The position numbers and the translations under genes are program-made. The notes beneath the pieces were generated by a model. It did not search any database. It saw nothing but the letters and a program-made list of their open reading frames with translations, and had not been told where the DNA came from. From Rhynchopus euleeides (taxonomy: Eukaryota; Euglenozoa; Diplonemea; Diplonemida; Diplonemidae): a DNA stretch of 64,000 nt. The number at the start of each line of letters is the position of its first letter. Positions within the stretch are counted from its first letter, which is position 1. The stretch is from positions 310,001-374,000 of the forward strand of contig OY723250.1 of assembly GCA_963210315.1 (NCBI GenBank). Reading direction: 5' to 3'. Shown piece by piece: positions 41,376-52,200 of this stretch.

Positions 41376-41560
41376 GAGGGGGCCCGGTACCTGCGCGCGT
41401 CCTGTCGGACTGAGGCTGGCATGGTGGGGCTAGCGCAGCAGGTTCTACTTTTGCTCCGTCGGGCTCTTAGCGCAGAAACATGCACAACACGAACAACAAT
41501 GCTCGAAGGCAAACAAGCCGCGTGACCGGGGTTGAGCTGCTGTAGTGAGGCCGCGGCGTA
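41376..41560 (-). mobile_element. diverged retroposon copy, inverted
   Basis: Matches the 3' part of the same family (CCTGCGCGCGTCCTGTCG, GGGGCTAGCGCAGCAGG) with more changes. It lies tail to tail with the copy ending at 41290, so the pair can form a hairpin. Confidence 0.7.
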
Positions 41561-42139
41561 AAAGAGGGCTGGCCATTCCAGCCCACCCAGCGGCAGCCAG
41601 CACACCACATCCCACCTCCCCACCCAGCGGGACCCCCCCCTCGGATTTTTCAAAAACCCGTTCTTTTGGATATTTGGGACCCGTGCGGATCGTGGTGGGG
41701 TCATTTTGGCCATGGGGTGCCTATTGATACCCCTTACAGGGAAACTCCAATTGGGTGAAGTACCCCTGTCCAGGGGGGTACTTTCCTACAGGTACCCCCA
41801 CCCAAAAAAAAATTTCCGGCGCAAAAAAAAACACAAAAAAACACAAAAAAAAACACAAAAAATCACAAAAAAGCGCAAAAAATCGCAAAAAATCGCGACC
41901 GCCTTTTGTGATTTTTTGCGATTTTTTGTGGTCCGTTTGTGATTTTTTTCTAATCTCGTCGGTCTTGTCCCAACCACCACCAGCCAGCCCAGAACGCCCT
42001 GACGCTGCGACCTCGTCGATTTTTCCGTTTCGCCCATCCGCCCAACTCCGCCAACCCAACCAGCCCTACCCTTTCTCCCAGTCAGGGCGGTACTCACACG
42101 AGCGGCAAAGCGCTGGGGGAGGGGGGGGGGGGGGGACAT

Positions 42140-42230
42140 CAATAGGGGAGGGGAGGGGAGGGGAGGGGAGGGGAGGGGAGGGGAGGGGAGGGGGGAGGAA
42201 GGGAGGGGAGGAAGGGGGGGGGGGGTTATG
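42140..42230. repeat. (GGGGA)n microsatellite
   Basis: Around a dozen GGGGA units in tandem, then G-rich sequence. Confidence 0.9.
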
Positions 42231-42432
42231 TTGTTTCTAACCCAGACCTGCTGTGCAGAGCCCGGGGGAGGGGGTGGCCAGCCCCTGTCTAACCATTCAC
42301 AACGGCCACCTGCACACATCTATGAAAGGGGGGGGGGGGAAGGTCCCGGGGGGGGGGGGGGGGTGGTGGGGGTGGGGACTTTTTGCGATTTTTTTTGACC
42401 CCAGAAAATTTCGACTGGCCCGACAGCCCCAC

Positions 42433-45400
42433 TATAGGGCTTTCTGCGACTCGGGGACCTGAACCAGGTGATCGGATGGCATACAGAGTCCCTGACGGGG
42501 CTGCCCATGCACATTTCGCGCGATTCCTGAGGCAAGCCATCCTCACAACCGAGTCCAACTGCCCCTGTAAATATTTTGGGGCGGACCGGGAAAAAATGGG
42601 CACGTTCCAAAATATTTGCGGTTACGGTATTATGAAAACAGAAGAAGAAGATATATGCAAGGGGTGGGTTCGGGGGGTCCATAAGGCCGAGTATTTTATC
42701 ACCCTACCGAATTCGGCAAAAAATATGTTTGTGCGCCAAATCCAGGCGAAACAAAGGCAACTTCGCAGCCTGATGAGGTTGTATTTGTTGCCCAAGCGCT
42801 GCCTGCTATCTTCCTGACACTACTGGAACCCTGTTGCTGTTGCAGTAAACGGGGGACGCACAAAATTAATACCCTCCCCCTACAGAAGGACGACAATTTG
42901 TGGCAACAAAGAGACGAAGGCTAAGGTCTCATCGTGCATCTTCGTCGTCGAGCCGAACTGACATCCAACTGAGAAGGAGTCCAATTGGCACCAAGGTTCC
43001 CCTGGCAGGGCGAGGGCAGCGGTATGGTGTGAAATTGGTGTTCCGGCCGAACCCGTCGTCACAACTCCGCCAAGCTCCGACACTCAGATCAAATCAGGCC
43101 GCATCCTTCTGAAATGAATGATTCTCCCAGTATAATCCAGCGCCCGTTGAAGCTTTTCCCGGTCGAGATCATTGATGTTCCAGCAATAACCATTGTTCAC
43201 AGCTATGCAATAGGGTTTCGCCTGATGAACCCCCTCAACATACAGGCAAGGCAAGCAAACTAAAACCGAACGTGCGATCATGCCGGAACCCCGGCAAAAT
43301 GTACGCACATGCGAGAAGGCGCGAAAATGATATTTGCCTTGCCTGTCTGCCTGGGGGAGGGAAGGGAACGGCTGTGACGCCGTCAACCCCGGGACTTCAG
43401 ACACTGTCTGAATCTCAAGGGAAGAAAGCAACGAACGATGTGTTCTTCGAACTGAAACTCCCCCCACAGACACGCGCGTTAATCTCCTTGTGTAGTGTAG
43501 GTCGCACCGAGCGAACTCTGGTGACACCTCCAGACACACGCACACGCAGCTTGTGGCGGGGATGTAAAAGTGTTCGCAAGTATCCGCTGTTGAACAGGTT
43601 CCTACGTTGGCTGCGCCGACCCACATTACCAAAACAATACGTGCTACCCCCCAGGGGGGACACAGAATGTTTATACAGTTGGGCTGCGCCGAACTATCTA
43701 AAGGGGGTCTTCGCTCCCGGCAAGTTTTCGGCAAAGTCAGTGCGCTTGTTCACCTTTTGAAGTATGTATTAAATAGGATAAAATGCACCAAAAACACGCC
43801 GTTTCCGGCCCCACGCGAAGACTCCCGAAGAATCAGAAGGGAAACGGGGAAATGGGGAATGCTTTGAAAACAGAACGGGCACAGGTCCGACACCCCCTTC
43901 ACTCGCTGGCAGAGCAATTGAAACCTAGTGAGAGGACAGAGACGGGGATAAGGGGGCGGGGGTAAACCCCCGGTTCGTTCTTCCTTTTGATCATGATCAA
44001 AGTAAGTTGCCTGGACATCGGGTGGAGACGGATTCGCTGTCTGGCAGAAAATGCCTTGTCCTAGCAACGGCAAAATAGTTCAGTTTTTTGTTTGCGCACA
44101 AGCGGCAGTGTGTTTGGCCCCTGCGGGGGGCGTTGCCGTGAATGTGTGGCTTTGTGATGCTTGCTAAAAAAAACCAATTGCGTGTGTCGGACTTCCACGG
44201 GCGCTGGCGCTGTTCTAAGGAAACGTGCTTGGGGAAATTTGTACTTGGCACCGCTGAACTATCAACATAACAACACTGGTGGTGTACAGAGAAGCTCCTA
44301 AAAAGAAAGTACGCTAAACAAAATACTGCGCAAGAACTATGTAAACCGGCCTTTTCAGGGGCACCGTACGGACTACTTTTTCATTGAGGACACAGAGGCA
44401 CACAGGCACGCACACACTTTTGGCTAGAACGCAGGCACACACAGACACACCCCTTCCCCCGTCTGATGAAGTGGGGAGGGGAGGGCAAGATCCAGCAAAA
44501 GGCACAAAACCCCCCCCCCCCTCCCGTTGGCGCTGCCAAATTGTCAGAAAGTAGTAGGTGTACCAGCGCGCGAGGGGCGGGGATGGGGGGGGGGGTAAAA
44601 GATAGAATGTCGAAGTGATTGTTCGGGGGGGGGGAGTATGTCGAAGTAAAGCGAGGAGCGATGTCCAGAATTCAGGAGAAGGGGGAGCGGGATACGGAGC
44701 GTACTGAGGGGGGGGGGGGTGGTGTGCTGAGATCGGTAAGAAGATCAGCTTGCTGTTTCCTCAACAAGAGGTGCGCTCGAATAATCAAAAAAAAGTCAAA
44801 ATCGTCAGCTCTGCGCGGTCGGGCCGTGGGAGCGTGAGGGGGGGTTGGGGGGGGGGGGGGATTTGTTTTGGAATAGAAGCGAGAGGAATCACAAGGATGA
44901 TCTCCCTTCACTCGTTGTTGAGGGGGTTGGGGGGTTGGGTATAGAAAAGCAGAAAATCACGGGGGGAAAAGTCAGGTGCAGATTCGGACCGACCTCCACT
45001 TTGTGGGGCGCTATTGATATAGCGCCTGAGATCCGAGGAAGAGGGGCAGGGGGGCGGGGGGGCGGGGGGCGGGGGGGGGGGGGGGTGCGAGGGCTGTCTG
45101 AAGAAATCGGGGAGGGATGCGGGGTCGGCACCATTTGCCTTTGGCTAGCGCTGTGCGTTGGCTGGAGCTTCAGGGGGGGCAGCAGCACGCCAGCGGCATG
45201 CTGTCAAGGATTTGATCAGGGTGTCAGAGGGAGTATGCGTTGGGAGTGGGGCGGAGCGGGGAAGAGTACTCGGGTCACTGCCAGGTTGGCAGGCATCTGC
45301 CCGTGAGAGGTGCCAGCAGCACCAGACAATTCGTCTGGCGAGGGGGGGTTTGGGGGTATGGAGAGGGATGCTGTCGTGGATATTGTGAAAGTCATAGTGT

Positions 45401-45534
45401 GGGGAGAGCTAAAATGCTCTACGGGGATGGGGAGAGGGGGTGTGGTGGTGGTGGTGGTGGCGGGGGAGGCCGCGGCCAACCAGAAAAGCTTCGGCAAGAC
45501 ATTTCGGGGCGGACCAATAAGAGGTGAAAAATAT
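42433..45534. other. 3.1-kb gene-free stretch
   Basis: G-rich, with runs near 44590, 44626, 44709, 44850 and 45063-45085. A minus-strand segment about 43275-43084 (reading IAVNNGYCWNINDLDREKLQ) is the most protein-like piece, but no gene model can be built around it. Hairpin H copy 5 is listed separately. Confidence 0.5.
42728..42840 (+). repeat. hairpin repeat family H, copy 5
   Basis: TTTGTGCGCCAAATCCAGG, AAACAAAGGCAAC, then a stem CAACTTC/GAGGTTG with one G-T pair. Downstream CTGCTATCTT and TGACACTAC blocks are shared with 34068-34180. Confidence 0.5.
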
Positions 45535-45833
45535 CAGGGGATAAGATAGGTCTGGTTTTCCGGTTTTCAAAACCAGGGTTTCCCGGTTCCCGGTTTTCTG
45601 AAAAAAAAAAAAAAGGTCGATCTCATTTTCGGCGTTTTTTTGTGACTTTGGGACAGTAAAACAGTCAGAAAAAACGCCATAAAAAAATAGAAAGTGACCC
45701 CATCGTGATCCGCACAGAGCTCAAATAGTCCAAAGAAGGCAGAGAAGCGGAGAAGAAAAAATGGACCTAGCGGGTGGCCCGGTGGGTGGTGATGCCCTCG
45801 TCATGCAGGTCTCTTCTGTTTTGAAGGTGCACA

Positions 45834-46007
45834 CATGGTGGACTCCAGCCACCATGTCTAAGAGGGAGTCTAAGACTGCAGTCTGTACTGGATACGGGAG
45901 TCTATTTTCCAGCTAATTTACGCTAAGACTCCCGCTAGTTGAGACTCATGGGAGACACACGGTGTACTCCAGCGGAGGTAGGGTAACCTCCGCTGGAGTT
46001 CACCGTG
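45834..46007. mobile_element. V: small decayed CACGGTG-family element
   Basis: The last 50 bp (45958-46007) are a near-perfect palindrome with arms CACGGTG(T/A)ACTCCAGCGG. The left part starts CATGGTGGACTCCAG and carries decayed GGGAGTCT and ACTCCCGCTAG units like those of Y. TA flanks are not preserved. Confidence 0.6.
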
Positions 46008-46331
46008 TCGTCTGCCTCTGTGCAGCGTCACTCGGTGCCATCGAATACATGGCGACAGCCCACCAACTCGAGACAGATCTGCTTGTCTGGAGGGCTGAGA
46101 CGAGAACACGAACGACTTTCAAGCAGTCTTGAAGGTCGCCAAGCCTATTGGGGGCAACTAACAGATGAGATTTGTTTGTTGCCTGTCGTCACAGCTAGGT
46201 GCCCATCTCCTCGACAACGGAATGTGTGCAGAGATCTCGTGGACCCTTTGGCCATTCTGTCGTGCACCCACTCCACCCACAACGCACACCTATCACGAGT
46301 GGTCGCTCCCCCGTCCTCCTCCACCCTGAAG

Positions 46332-46479
46332 GTTGAACCCTCAAGGACCAGTGATCTCCTGCTGGCCGGGCTGCGATACAGCGAAGCCTTCCTACTTACA
46401 AGCGAATCCAGACTGTAGGGAACAGATGTTCACTACCGTGGCCTCCGGCGGCTGGGGGGCTCCGCCCCCCAGACCCCCC
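46332..46479 (+). repeat. GC-hairpin repeat family R, copy 8, with upstream extension
   Basis: Upstream ~85 bp match 28234-28330 (AACCCTCAAGGACCAGTG, AGCGAAGCCTTCCTACTT). The core hairpin at 46419-46479 is intact. Confidence 0.85.
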
Positions 46480-46544
46480 CTGCGTAAAAACATTGCACCA
46501 GACCTTTTTTGGCCGAGAGTCCAAACTTTCAAAGCAGCTGCTGC

Positions 46545-46605
46545 GCCTGCCCCACCAAGCAGCCTCAGTACGACAGGACGCGCGCAGGCACCGGGCCCTC
46601 TCAGA
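46545..46605 (+). mobile_element. retroposon 3'-end fragment
   Basis: CCCACCAAGCAGCC, CAGTACGACAGGACGCGCGC and CACCGGGCCCTCTC match the 3' end of the family at 40899 and 62838. Confidence 0.7.
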
Positions 46606-46788
46606 TTCTGGGAGGGTTTGCGCGGGTCGCGCGCGCCGAAGGCGCGCGCGAAAAATTTTCAAAACCAGAAAAACCGGAAAACGGCGCCAGAAAAAAAGTC
46701 TATCTTATACCCTGAAAATATGCGCCGAAAAAAAAAAAAGAACCCCTGCCATATCTCTACCGCGTTGGTGCGATAAAAAAGCCTCAGC

Positions 46789-46806
46789 CACACACACACA
46801 CACACA
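46789..46806. repeat. (CA)9 on the left side of the LINE
   Basis: Ends 26 bp before the ORF1 start. Pairs with the (CA)n at 55402-55423 on the other side of the element. Confidence 0.9.
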
Positions 46807-46832
46807 GGAGGAGAGAGGGATACACGGGCAGA

Positions 46833-49211
46833 ATGTCACAGGCCGACCTCCACGGGGTCTCCTCCGGTAACACCGGTCCCCAGGCCGGTGGCCAACAGGC
46901 CGCCCCCCTGCCCCCCCTCGAATTTACAGAGCCTCGCAGATACGAGCTCCAGCCCCTCCCCCCCCTCTACGGCGCCACCCACGTGCGCGCCATCCTCCAG
47001 CACCTCCACTGGGATGCGGTGCTGGACGGATTAGAGGGTGGCGTCGCCGTCCTCGCCGCCGAGCGCCCCCCCACCCACGGCTCCCCCCCCACATGGACCC
47101 TCACGGTCAACGGGAAGGAGGTGGTCCTGACGGACACGCTGCTCCTCGAGGAGCAGAAGCAGCAGGAGGCGGCCGCGAAGAAAAAGGCCGAGGATGTAGC
47201 CCGCCTGAAGCGGCGCTACGATAGCGTCAGCGAGAGGCTCCAGGCGGAGCGCGCCGACGCAGCGAGAGCGGGAAGGGCCGCGAAGTCGCAGGCCAGTGGC
47301 GCCGTAGGACGGACCGGGCGAGGCGGCGGTGCGGCAGCAGCAGCAAAGCAGCACGCCCAGCAGGCGCAACAGCGGGTGACCAGGCTCCAGAAGGACCTGG
47401 AGAAGATCGCCGGAAGCCTGAGGGAGCTCGGCCACGACCCCGCGCCGACCGCCCCCGACACCGCCGCGGGTGATGGTGTGGCCTGGCAATCCGAGATGCT
47501 GGGTCTGCGCCGCCTACTGCAGGAGCAGGACGCGCGTCGCCAGCAGTTGGAGGAGCAGGTGGGGCAGTTGCAGCTGGGTCACAACAACCTAGCTGAGCAG
47601 GCGTCGCAGCAGGTGTCGCAGCTGCAGGAACTGCTGGGTTCCCAGGCGCAGGAGCACGGGCTGCACGTGCAGCGTGTGGGGGATCGCCTCGGCCGCCAGG
47701 AGCAGCGGCTTGAGGAGCAGGCGACCCTGCTGCAGCGCCTCCAAGAGCGCAAACCCGCCTCCCCCCCCGCCACCGCCCCCACGCAGGAAGCAGCGCGGGA
47801 GCTGAAGGAAGTGAAGGTGCACCTCCGGAGGCAGGAGGGGTCCCTTGCCAAGGTCGCAGAAGCCCAGCAGTCGCTGGGCGAGGCCGTCCCCCTCCTCCAC
47901 AAGCGGGTCGGGGTGCTGGAGCAGGGGGCGAAAGGGGCGGCAGCAGGCGCCGACCTGCAGCGGGTGGCGACCGAGCTCGCCAGCATGGGTAGCCGCCTGG
48001 AAGAGCAGGGCCGTGCGCACGCGGCAGAGATGGCTACGGCGCGGAAGGGCTGGGAAGCCAGCCGCAAGGCCCTCGAAGACGACATGCGGGGCCAGCTTGC
48101 GCAGCGGGACGCCCAGATCCGCCAGGCGCAGGTGGAACGGGACGGCCTCGCAGCCGACCTGCACGAGGCGCGCAAGGCCATGCTAGGCCTGCAGGGAACA
48201 GCGGGTCAGCAGGAGCCCCTGTCCCACCTCCAGGCGCTGCAGCTCCAAGCGGAGGTCGACAAGGTCCGCGCGGACCTCGAGGCCCAGCGCGCGCTGGAGC
48301 AGCGACGCCTCGACGCCGCGGTGGCAGAGCTGCGCAAGTCGTGGGAGGCGCAGCAGGGGGAAGCCGTGGTGTGCGACCTGCGGCTGCAGACGGAACGCCT
48401 GGGTGTCGCGGTGAAGGACCTGCGGGCCTCCTGCGAAGCCCAGCGCAAGGAAGCCACGGCCGCCCAGCAGCTGTCGGCGCAGGCGTCCGTGGAGCAGGGG
48501 GCACGCCTCCAGGGCCGGCTGGACGAGGTGTGTGGGGAGCTGCGGGAGGCCTGCGAAGCGCAGATGGTGCGCCTCCAACAGGCCGGAAGGGAGGAGGGCG
48601 AGAAGGTGCAGCGCCAGCTGTCACAGCAGGCCAGCGAGCTCGGACAGAGCTGGCAGGGACTGTTGGAGGGGGTGCGCGACGCAGAGGAGGGCCGGAAGCG
48701 GCAGCATCAGGAGATGCTAAGCACGGTGAAGCGGGAGTTAGGCATCGACACGAGAGGGCGGAGTGGGTCCAAGGGGGCGAAGGGCAAGGCACCGCCGAAG
48801 CCCGCGGCCGGTCCGGCTATGGATGCCCCGCCAGCGCCCCCAGCCGCCGCCACCACCCCTTCCTCCTCCACCACCACCTCCACCTCCACCCCTGCCCCGC
48901 CCGGGGACTCACACAGCAAACCAGTGACACCCGTGGCACCCGAGACACCAGCAACAGCGAACGCTGCCCCTACCCCTGCGCAGCCAGCAGCAGTGCCGCC
49001 GGCAGCACCGGCGCCGCCTGCCCAGCCCGCCCCGCCGGCCCCACCTCTCAGAGACCTAGCGCCCACGGCGGATGCCGGGGATAAGGCCCCACCGGGTAGG
49101 GAGGCGGGAGCCAGCAGGAACGGGAGGGTCAGGCAGGCCTCCATCACGGCGTATCTGAGGCCCCGCTCCAACCGCCTTACTCCCTACCCGCAGAAGCAAG
49201 AGGAGGAGTAG
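46833..49211 (+). CDS. LINE ORF1: long coiled-coil protein with Pro-rich tail
   Basis: 792 residues from ATG 46833. Residues 1-100 are a small folded-looking segment (YELQPLPPLYGATHVRAILQ onwards). About 100-640 is an almost unbroken coiled coil rich in Gln, Glu, Arg, Leu and Ala, presumably for trimer or higher assembly and RNA packaging. About 640-760 is disordered Pro/Ala/Thr/Ser. The extreme end reads RQASITAYLRPR: QASITAYL (768-775) resembles a PCNA-interacting box such as QTSMTDFY of p21. No CCHC knuckle or RRM is seen. It ends in TAG at 49209-49211, and ORF2 follows in the same frame, so a fused product is possible if the stop is read through. Confidence 0.85.
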   Translation: MSQADLHGVSSGNTGPQAGGQQAAPLPPLEFTEPRRYELQPLPPLYGATHVRAILQHLHWDAVLDGLEGGVAVLAAERPPTHGSPPTWTLTVNGKEVVLTDTLLLEEQKQQEAAAKKKAEDVARLKRRYDSVSERLQAERADAARAGRAAKSQASGAVGRTGRGGGAAAAAKQHAQQAQQRVTRLQKDLEKIAGSLRELGHDPAPTAPDTAAGDGVAWQSEMLGLRRLLQEQDARRQQLEEQVGQLQLGHNNLAEQASQQVSQLQELLGSQAQEHGLHVQRVGDRLGRQEQRLEEQATLLQRLQERKPASPPATAPTQEAARELKEVKVHLRRQEGSLAKVAEAQQSLGEAVPLLHKRVGVLEQGAKGAAAGADLQRVATELASMGSRLEEQGRAHAAEMATARKGWEASRKALEDDMRGQLAQRDAQIRQAQVERDGLAADLHEARKAMLGLQGTAGQQEPLSHLQALQLQAEVDKVRADLEAQRALEQRRLDAAVAELRKSWEAQQGEAVVCDLRLQTERLGVAVKDLRASCEAQRKEATAAQQLSAQASVEQGARLQGRLDEVCGELREACEAQMVRLQQAGREEGEKVQRQLSQQASELGQSWQGLLEGVRDAEEGRKRQHQEMLSTVKRELGIDTRGRSGSKGAKGKAPPKPAAGPAMDAPPAPPAAATTPSSSTTTSTSTPAPPGDSHSKPVTPVAPETPATANAAPTPAQPAAVPPAAPAPPAQPAPPAPPLRDLAPTADAGDKAPPGREAGASRNGRVRQASITAYLRPRSNRLTPYPQKQEEE

Positions 49212-52200
49212 GGGGGCGGGCATCCCGGCCAGCGGGGAGGACCCGTGCAAGCGATCGATGTTCCCCCTGGCCGGGGTGCCGACCATGTCTGGGGACGATG
49301 CACACTTGCCGCCGGGCCCCCAGCCGCGCCCCACCCCGAGAAACAGGAGGTCTCGGGGCCGACACAAACACCTCCAAATAGAACACCAAATAGAACCCCA
49401 ACCCCAACATCGCCCCCAACCCCACCTAGACCCAGCCGAGCCGCCGTGTGGGCAGGAGATACCCAGACAACGGCCCCGGAGAGCTGGAACCCCGTAGATG
49501 TGGCGTCAGGGGCAGGAGAACCCCGGCCCCTCCGTGGGGGGGGACAGGAGTACTCCCCCTCCACCATAGAGCAGGACGAGCAGTGGCTGACGCAGGCTGC
49601 AAGGAGACTGATGGCGCTCCGGGTACCAGTGCCTAAGGATGGCAACTGTCAGTACGCCGGCCTTGCAGAGCAGTGCGCGGAGTGGACAGCAGAAGGGTTG
49701 CGTGCAGCGGTGGCGACATCCATGCGGCAAGACGCAGAGCGCAGGGCCTCGTACGTGCCTGACCACGACGACCCGCAAGCTCCTGCATCCTACGACGACT
49801 ACATCGAGAGACAGACGCGTCTAGGGACATACGGGGACGCGGCCACACTTCGGGTTGCGGCAGAAGTCCTGGATGCGCAGGTGTGGCTGCTCGCCTCCAA
49901 CAGCAAGCAATACATGACCCGGTGTGGGAAGGGTGCCAAGGTGCTGGGGCTTACGTGGAGGCCCTTCCACTACGATGTGCTTCGCCTTCCCCTGAGCCTG
50001 GCCCGGGAGCTAGCTGCGACGCCGGCAAACCAGTGGACTATCCCTGCAGATCTTCCCACGCCCGCCCCAGCCGCTGCAGGCGGGGCGCGCGCACCTTCAG
50101 CCAGCCAAGGACCCACGGCGCCGCCGCCCCTGCGGCGATTGAGGCGCCCTGCACACCAATTATCATCGCCCGGAGTGCTCAGGGTGGCGACAGCTAACGT
50201 AACGTCGCTGCAAACGCACCTCGGCGACGTGGCGGGACTGAAGGCGGATGTTGTGGCCCTGCAGGAAACTCGTACGCCGGACCCGAGCAAGGGCACGCAC
50301 AATGGCTACTTCGCAGCCCACGGCTGGGCTATGCACTGGGGCAAGGGCATGCCCAGGGTCGCAGGCGCGAACGGCCGCGAACAAACGAAGCCCGGGGGCG
50401 TGGCTGTCATGGTGAAGGAGGGCCTGGTCGCACAGGTGGTGCAGCCGAAGACCACGCAGGAAAAGAAGCTCTACGACAGCACCCGCATGGTACACGTCGT
50501 GCTAGCGATTGGAGACGGCAAAACGGCTCTTCACATCCTGTGCGTCTACGGTCACTCGGGGTCCGAAGTGGGCGAACAGCGGGAAGCCCTCCTGCAAGAG
50601 ACGCTCGATCACGCAGCTGGCTTGGGACAGGTGCCCGTCCTGCTGATGGGGGACCTGAACACCAACCCAGAAACCAGCGCTGTCCTGTCCCAGGCGTGCC
50701 GGGTGGGCGGCTGGGTCGACGCGGCGACGACGCATGCGGACCTCGCACAGCAGAGAGTGCAGAACACCTGCTGGGCATCGGAGAACGGCACCCGGCTGGA
50801 CATCTGCCTAATGAACCCCTGCGCAGCGCCGGCACTGCGTCGAGTCGAGGTGGCAAAGCGGGGAGACTACAACATACCCACACACTGCCCGCTCTTCGTC
50901 GATCTGGACCTCACTGCCTTCCGCCGCCCCAAAAAGATCTGCATCCTCCCCACCCCTTTCCCTGCGGGCAAGCCCAAGCTGGGGGACGCTGCAGCAAGAG
51001 GGGTGATGCAGGACGTACTAGCAGAGGGGGAACTACGTCACGGAGCGACGGCCGCGCAGCTCCTCCACCGAGCTTCCACCTGCGGCGAGCGCTTCCTGAA
51101 GCGTGTCCATGTGGGCCACCTGGAGAGACAGGAAGCGGCCTACACGGGCAGGGCGGAGGGCTACCGTATGCAGTGGTCGCGGACGGCTACCAAGCACCAT
51201 CCCGCTTCTGCACGGGGGGCAGGAGACATGAACACCCGGGCGAAGGACGGGCTGCTAGGGAACATTCGATGCCTGGTCAAAGAAGGCCTCAAACGCCTGC
51301 AGGCAGAAAAACCATACGGCCTCACGAACGGGGAGGAGCACGCCTGGAACGCCGCGAAGAAGCGCCTAAGGGAGGGCGGCCTCCCCCAGGGGCTGCAAGC
51401 GGCGCTGGCGAACACAACCTCGCAGCTGCCAGACCTGGAGATTCTGGAGCAGGCCCTCATCGTCTTGGAGGGGTCGCAGAGGGGCATGTTTGACAGGCTC
51501 CGCGAAGCGAGAATCCGCACCTGGAAGGCGAGGATGCAGAAGGCTTGGACATACGAGGCAGGGCAGGTGTTTGCGTACCTCGCAGATCGTTTCTGCGCCC
51601 CAGCCACCTTCATGCGGCGCGAAGATGGGTCCTTCACGGCCTGCCCCAAGGAGGCGGACGAGCTGCTGAGAAGCGACACGGCGTGGGGGGGATATTTCCG
51701 CAAGTACGCGACAACGCCCGAGCCCCGGTGGGACACCTTCCGCCAGAGATACCTCCGCTTTCTCCCCGAGACGGCTGACATGGAGTGCAAGACCATCACA
51801 GCAGAAGACGTCGGGAAGGCCCTGGCCAAGATGTCCACGTCCACCTCACCGGGCCTGCACGGCTGGAGGGTCCACGAACTGAGACAACTCCCACACGAAC
51901 TCCTCAAGCTCTTTGCGGAGGTGTTCAACGAGGTCGAACGATCGGGCGAGTGGCCGGAACAGTTAATGCATGCCATGATCTGCCTCATCCCCAAGCCTGG
52001 CAGCTCAGGCGAGCCTCTATCGCAGCGCCCCATCAGTATCACCCCTGTGCTGTATAGAGTGTGGGCAGCGATCCGGGTGAAACCGGCACTGAAGTGGTTG
52101 GAGACCATCGCACCGGAGGACCTGCACGGCTGCCGGCCTGGCCACGGTGCAGAGGACCTCATCTGGCACCTGGCGGCACGCATCGAAGAGGCCCACCTCA

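Larger units (their letters stand above)
40842..42432. mobile_element. 1.6-kb TIR element with GGGGCTGTCGGGCCAGTCGA ends
   Basis: GGGGCTGTCGGGCCAGTCGA followed by an A-rich CAAAAAATC tract at the left recurs inverted at the right end (about 42385-42432). TA flanks both sides. The interior is a patchwork: retroposon copies at 40899 and 41376, and long inverted A-rich/T-rich tracts (41285-41365, 41800-41955) built of AAAAAATCGC and its complement. Confidence 0.6.
45535..46714. mobile_element. hAT-type element, host to other repeats
   Basis: 1180 bp. Ends CAGGG(G/T)ATAAGATAG inverted, followed inward by GGTTTTCCGGTTTT-like blocks. Flanks share AAAATAT (7 bp, plus or minus one base). It carries a CACGGTG-family remnant (45834-46007), an R repeat (46332-46479) and a retroposon fragment (46545-46605). 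No transposase gene. Confidence 0.65.

Noticed and set aside
43084-43734. 216-codon minus-strand ORF
   Set aside because: Only its last ~60 residues look protein-like; no start, splice sites or family. Mentioned as a fragment, not called.
47031-49645. Minus-strand ORFs opposite LINE ORF1
   Set aside because: Antisense shadows of the coiled-coil frame.
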